NCBI RefSeq assembly: GCF_023101765.2
Contig: NC_064239.1
Span: 13,102,315 to 13,166,314 of the forward strand
Origin: Spodoptera frugiperda
Lineage: Eukaryota; Arthropoda; Insecta; Lepidoptera; Noctuidae
Direction of reading: 5' to 3'
Length of the DNA stretch: 64,000 nt
The notes beneath the pieces are model-generated. The model saw only the letters and a program-made list of their open reading frames with translations. It had not been told where the DNA came from and ran no database searches. The translations under genes and the position numbers were made by a program. Shown here in pieces: positions 15,201 to 21,200 of the stretch (within the stretch, counting starts at the first letter, position 1; each line of letters starts with the position of its first letter).

Positions 15201-18200
15201 CGCTGTCACTGGGAAACGTTCCCAGAAGACTGGCCGCATTGCCACGTTGAATGGCAAAATGATCAAAATGATCCATGATCTTAAATTGGATTGAAATAAA
15301 TGTAATTTGAATTTGAAATTACAATACAGGGACCAGCTAGTTGCACTTTGTAGATAGTCTATAATGATGATGTGTGTATTACGATTGCAATGTACAGAAT
15401 TAACTCTTCTACAGTATTATTGTAATATTATAAAGATTATATTAAATAATCGGTTCGAAAAATAACAAATTGCTACTAACTTTCAAACTTCTACTGTATA
15501 TTAGAATGATAATTACAATAATAGATTATTACTTATATTGCAGTAACTGGTAGTGCTGTGGCAGGAGCTGGCCAGAGTAAGTACATTAACTGTTTATTAC
15601 AATACTGGGACCAGCTAGTTGCACTTTGTAGATAGTATATAATGATGATGTGTGTATTGCGATTGCAATGTACAGGATTAACTCTTCTACAGTATTATTG
15701 TAATATTATAAAGCTTATATTAAATAATCGGTTAAAAAAATAAATTGCTACTAACTTTCAAACTTCTACTGTATATTTGAATGACAATTACAATAATAGA
15801 TTATTACTTATATTGCAGTGACTGGTAATGCTGTAGCAGGAGCTGGCCAGAGTAAGTACATTAACTGTTTATTACAATACCGGGACCAGCTAGTTGCACT
15901 TTGTAGATAGTACGTAATGTCAGGCAGTTAAAATTTTCAATAAGTTACCGCTTGACTTGAAAAGTATTTTATACACGAGCTCATTCAAGGCAAGGCTCAA
16001 GACATTCCTATTAGAAAAATACCTCTACTCAATAGACGATTTGTGATTTTAATTAATTATATGTGTGACTATTGCTTTTTTGTGCTGTTGATATTTTTTG
16101 TTAAAAGTGTAATGTTACTAACTATCTTTATTATTATTCGAATTTGTATTATTTTTCAATGATTATTAAATATTATCTATAATTAATTATATGTAAATGG
16201 ATAAATTTTATGATAATTTTTTTTTTGACATTTTATGATTTATGACATATTTAAATTGGTGATTGCTTTTTTTTATTACGGTTATGATATTTTTTATGTT
16301 AATTGTTTTTTTTATGTAACACATTCAGACACAATGTATTTTGTTATTGAATTGAATAAATGAATGAATGAATGAATGATGATGTGTGTATTGCGATTGC
16401 AATGTACACACTTAACTCTTCTACAGTATTATTGTAATATTATAAAGATTATATTAAATAACCGGTTGGAAAAATAACAACTTGCTACTAAGTTTCAAAC
16501 TTCTATTGTAGATTTGAATGACAATAACAATAATAGATTATTATATATATTGCAGTGGTTGGCGATGTGGGCGAGGGTAAGAACATTAACTGTTTATTAC
16601 AATACTGGGACCAGCTAGTTGCACCTTGTAAATAGTTTATGAGATGTGATTTTTTTACCCGATTTTATTCAATTTATTCATACATAATTATAGTATGATT
16701 GCATTTAATTAAGCGTTGTTGTATATTTTTCATGTGGAAACTGTTTTGGACTATGTATTATTTGATTTATATGTAATTTCCCTATATAATTCTGTTTGTT
16801 TCTCAAATAAAATAACATACTACGTTATTAGCAAGTCACAGCTGGGCAAAAGCGTCTTCACACTCTGACTATCGATCACCGTGCTTATAAAACCATTGAG
16901 CGAGTGAAGTTACCGGGAGTCTGGCAGAGACTGGTACGCAGTTGTAACTTCTCTCGTGTTGCGGGGGTCCATTGGCGACGGTGATTGGATTTACAGTCTG
17001 GCTGGATATCCGATTGCTCGTTTGCCCGTATATCCCGTTAAAAAGCGATTTGGTGATAATAGAATTCCAATACGTATGATATTCAGATATTTTTCTTTCA
17101 CCATAATTATGTGTGTGGTGTCAATATACAATGTGATAGGGGTGAGACTTCTAACCCGTTAAGGCTAAGTTCTACATCTAATTTTATCAACAAAAGTCGG
17201 GGGTCGAAGGGGTCGAGTCCCCTCCCCCTAAAAATTATGGCTATTTTAATATTTTTTTTACTTTTTTTAATATCAAAGGTTGTATGCGTCGTAGAAACAA
17301 AAAAAAAACGACAAACGGTAGCTAATAACCTTGGCTAACTAATTCATTACTTTTTTCATATGTTTGATAATGTTTTGGTGAGAAAAAAATCATTTGTGAA
17401 TTATTTTTACCGAAAAAATCACTATTTTTCAATATTTTCAATTAGGGGTTCAACCCCCCATATTATTTTTTTTTGTCGATAAAATTAGGTGTATTACTCA
17501 GCCTTAACGGGTTAAAAGTCCCACCCCTATCACATTGTATAATAAGAATTACATTATCAATTAGAAAATGCCACATTGTTAGTAACCAAATTTTGAATCC
17601 GCGCCCTAATTGTTAGGAAACAGGGACTTTACCTACCACCAGCATTTTATATTGAACGACAATTACAATAATAGATTTTTATTTATATTGCAGTGGTTGT
17701 AGGAGGAGTTGGCCAGAGTAAGTACATTAACTGTTTATTACAATACTGGGACCAGCTAGTTGCACCTTGTAAATAGTATACAATTATGATGTGTTACTAC
17801 GCTGTTAGCAAGTCACAGCTAGGCAAAGGCCTCTTCTCACTCGGAGAAGGTACTGAGTATTGATCAGGGACTGCATATCGGTATAAAATATTTAAATAGT
17901 ACTAGTAAAATTTCACTACTCTTATTTGTATACCGGCTTTTGAAGCGTAATTTCGGTATCAGATATTAAAATTTGATTAGAAATATATAAGTACTCAAAT
18001 GTATGTACTGAACTAATTTCTATTAAGATGTTTTCAGTACAACAATTAATATAACCGATATTTTATTTCTGTACCGAAATACGAGGACTGGACTGTAGCA
18101 CGAAGGAATAAGGGCGGTGAGCGGAGGACAGATGAGCTAAAGAATCGAGAATAACCGATAATTCATAAGAATATCAAAATAATATAGATTAATTACCGCT

Positions 18201-21200
18201 ACCCTAATTATCTGTTATATATGTACCAATATTATACGATACAAGAATAATTAAGATACCCGAATCATTTCTGTTTGAATATCTGTACTGTTATTTTTGA
18301 ATAACAGAATTTTTATGGTATGACGTCATACAGAAAAAAATTGTACAGAAATTTATACCGGTATGCAGTCCCTGGTATTGATACCGGGTTACCGGGAGTC
18401 TGGCAGAGACTGGTACGCAGTTGTAACTTCTCTCGTGTTGCGGGGGTCCATTGGCGACGGTTATTGATTTTAAAGTCTGGCTGGATATCCGATTGCTCAT
18501 TTGCCCGTATATCCCGTTGAACAGCGATTTGGTGATAATAGAATTCCAATACGTATGCTATTCAGATTAATAAGAACTAGCTGTACCCGCAATTTCGTAC
18601 ACATATAAAAGGAAAAATAAAAATACCTTGCGTTTGGTACAGTAAGCATATCTAGGGATCGCGTCGCACATTTAAGTTTGTTATTTAGTGAACACACTTT
18701 TTCGGTATAAAATGTATTCAGTGTTGTGTCCTGGATATTAAAATAACGGGTGATTTTTTAAGTGGTTAGGATTTGATTTTCAAAAAAGAAGCACAAAAAT
18801 AATGAAAATCTTGATGAAATCTTTATTGGAATCGATAGAACGATCAATATAATTTTATGTTAAATGGTGATTTCATCCAAATCCTGGCCACGGCTCCGGT
18901 TACAATAATAGATTATTATTTATATTGCAGCGGTTGGCGATGTTGTAGGAGGAGTTGGCAATGGTAAGTACATTCATTGTTTATTACAATACTGGGACTA
19001 CCTAGTTGCACCTAACAAGTTGCTACTAAGTTTCAAACTTCTATTTGAGATTTGAATGACAATTACAATAATAGATTATTATTTATATTGCAGCGGTTGG
19101 CGATGTGGGCAAGGGTAAGAACATTAACTGTTTATTACAATACTGGGACCAGCTAGTTGCACCTAACAAGTTGCTACTAAGTTTCAAACTTCTATTTTAG
19201 ATTTGAATGACAATTACAATAATAAATTATTATTTGTATTGCAGCGGTTGGCCATGTGGGCAAGGGTAAGTACATTAACTGTTTATTACAATACTGGGAC
19301 CAGCTAGTTGCACTTTGTAAATAGTGAATGAGATGTGATTTTTTTTCCTACCTTTATTCATACATTGCATATGTTCACTCATGTATGGATTGTATTTGAT
19401 TAAGCGTGAATATATATTTTTCAGGTGGAATATCTTTTTTACTACGTTTTTTTTTTTAAATATATTATATGTATAAACTTTTATTTGATGTACACACTAT
19501 AATAGACATAACATGAACTTAAATACAGAGACTAAATGAAAAAAACGAAAACTAAAATTTTATTATTTAAGTTACTATGACTATGTATTATTTAATAAAA
19601 GTGTAATAAAACTCTCTCATTCTTAGGCAGCGGGGACTTTACGACAGTATTTTAGATTTGAATGACAATTACAATAATAGATTATTACTTATATTGCAGT
19701 GACTGGTAGTGCTGTAGCAGGAGCTGGCCAGAGTAAGTATACATTAACTGTTTATTACAATACTGGGACCAGCTAGTTGCTCTTTGTAGATAGTATATAA
19801 TTATGATGTGTGTATTGCGATTGCAATGTACAGAATTAACTCTTCTACAGTATTCATAATTCATAATTAAATAATCGGTTGGAAAAATAACAAATTGCTA
19901 CTAACTTTCAAACTTCTACTGTATATTTGAATGACAATTACAATAATAGATTATTACTTATATTGCAGTGACTGGTAATGCTGTAGCAGGAGCTGGCCAG
20001 AGTAAGTACATTTACTGTAAATTTTTTTTTAAATTACTTTAAATTGAAAAAAAAATAGCCAGCATGTGAAAAGAAAAGTAACAAAACCCATTTCCATCAA
20101 TTTTAAATTTTTTGTCTGTTTGTCTGTTTGTATGTGCGCACATCACGTAAAATTTACGAATTCAATGCTGAAAATGTTTATATATAAAAATTATACGTAA
20201 CTTGAGGTATAACTTAGTTTTTGTTTCATCGGAATCGGTTTACTCTATCAAAAGATATGATTAATTTTGTGAGATCAAGAAGAAAAATATTACGTTACGC
20301 AATTCAGTAAAGTATTGCAACGACATCTTAAGTCTAAATATAGAACTAATGTTGATAGTTGGAATCCAAATCCGATAGATGGCGTTGTGCAAATGACGTC
20401 ATTTTCTGAATCGCGGTGTTAAGATTTTCCGCACGAGAATCACCTCGACCGTGTTTACTAGACAAATTGGTTTCGTTAGGTGTCTTAAAAGTTCATGAAT
20501 GTGTCGTTAAAGTTCTTTGGTTGCTTGGAAAATTATTTTGGTTTCGGTTGGTCATTGGTTTGAAGTACGAAGTAATTATTGGATTTTATTTATTTCCTAG
20601 TTCGTAGTTGGCATCCAATAGTGCCAATCGTTTTACAGTAAGTTAGTGTTGTCAATTCGTTGAATCACAACCACCAACAGACGATACGTTGTCGTACTAG
20701 ACTTTTCGACGCACCGTTCTTTTAAGTTTGTAGGCTATTCAGTCATAAGTGTATAGAGAAGCCTTGACGTAATCAACTATACCAAAAGTCAGGACTCTTA
20801 TCTAAATCATCGAAAAGGTGATATACTCTTAACTAAACGACGTTTTTAGGGTTCCGTAGCCAAATGGCAAAAAACGGAACCCTTATAGATTCATCATGTC
20901 TGTCTGTCTGTCTGTCCGTCCGTCCGTCCGTCCGTATGTCACAGCCATTTATTTCCGAAACTGTTGGGCCTACATAGTTGAAACTTTGTAGGATGATGTA
21001 TTTCGGTAACCGCTATTCAAATTTTGAATAAAAATTAATAAATTTAAAAATTAAAGGGGGGCACACCAAAAATTTTTTTTCAGCTAACATATCCGTGATA
21101 AAAAAGACAATAAGGTTCCTAAAACCACTTTTCTTCAAAATCAATCGTTTGAAAGTTAGACGCTTCCAAAGTGGAAAAATGAGTGTCCCCCCCCCTCTTA

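Noticed and set aside
16956..17162. 68-codon frame in the block spacer (SIGDGDWIYSLAGYP) as an extra exon
   Set aside because: The other spacer copies do not keep the same frame or flanking splice sites.
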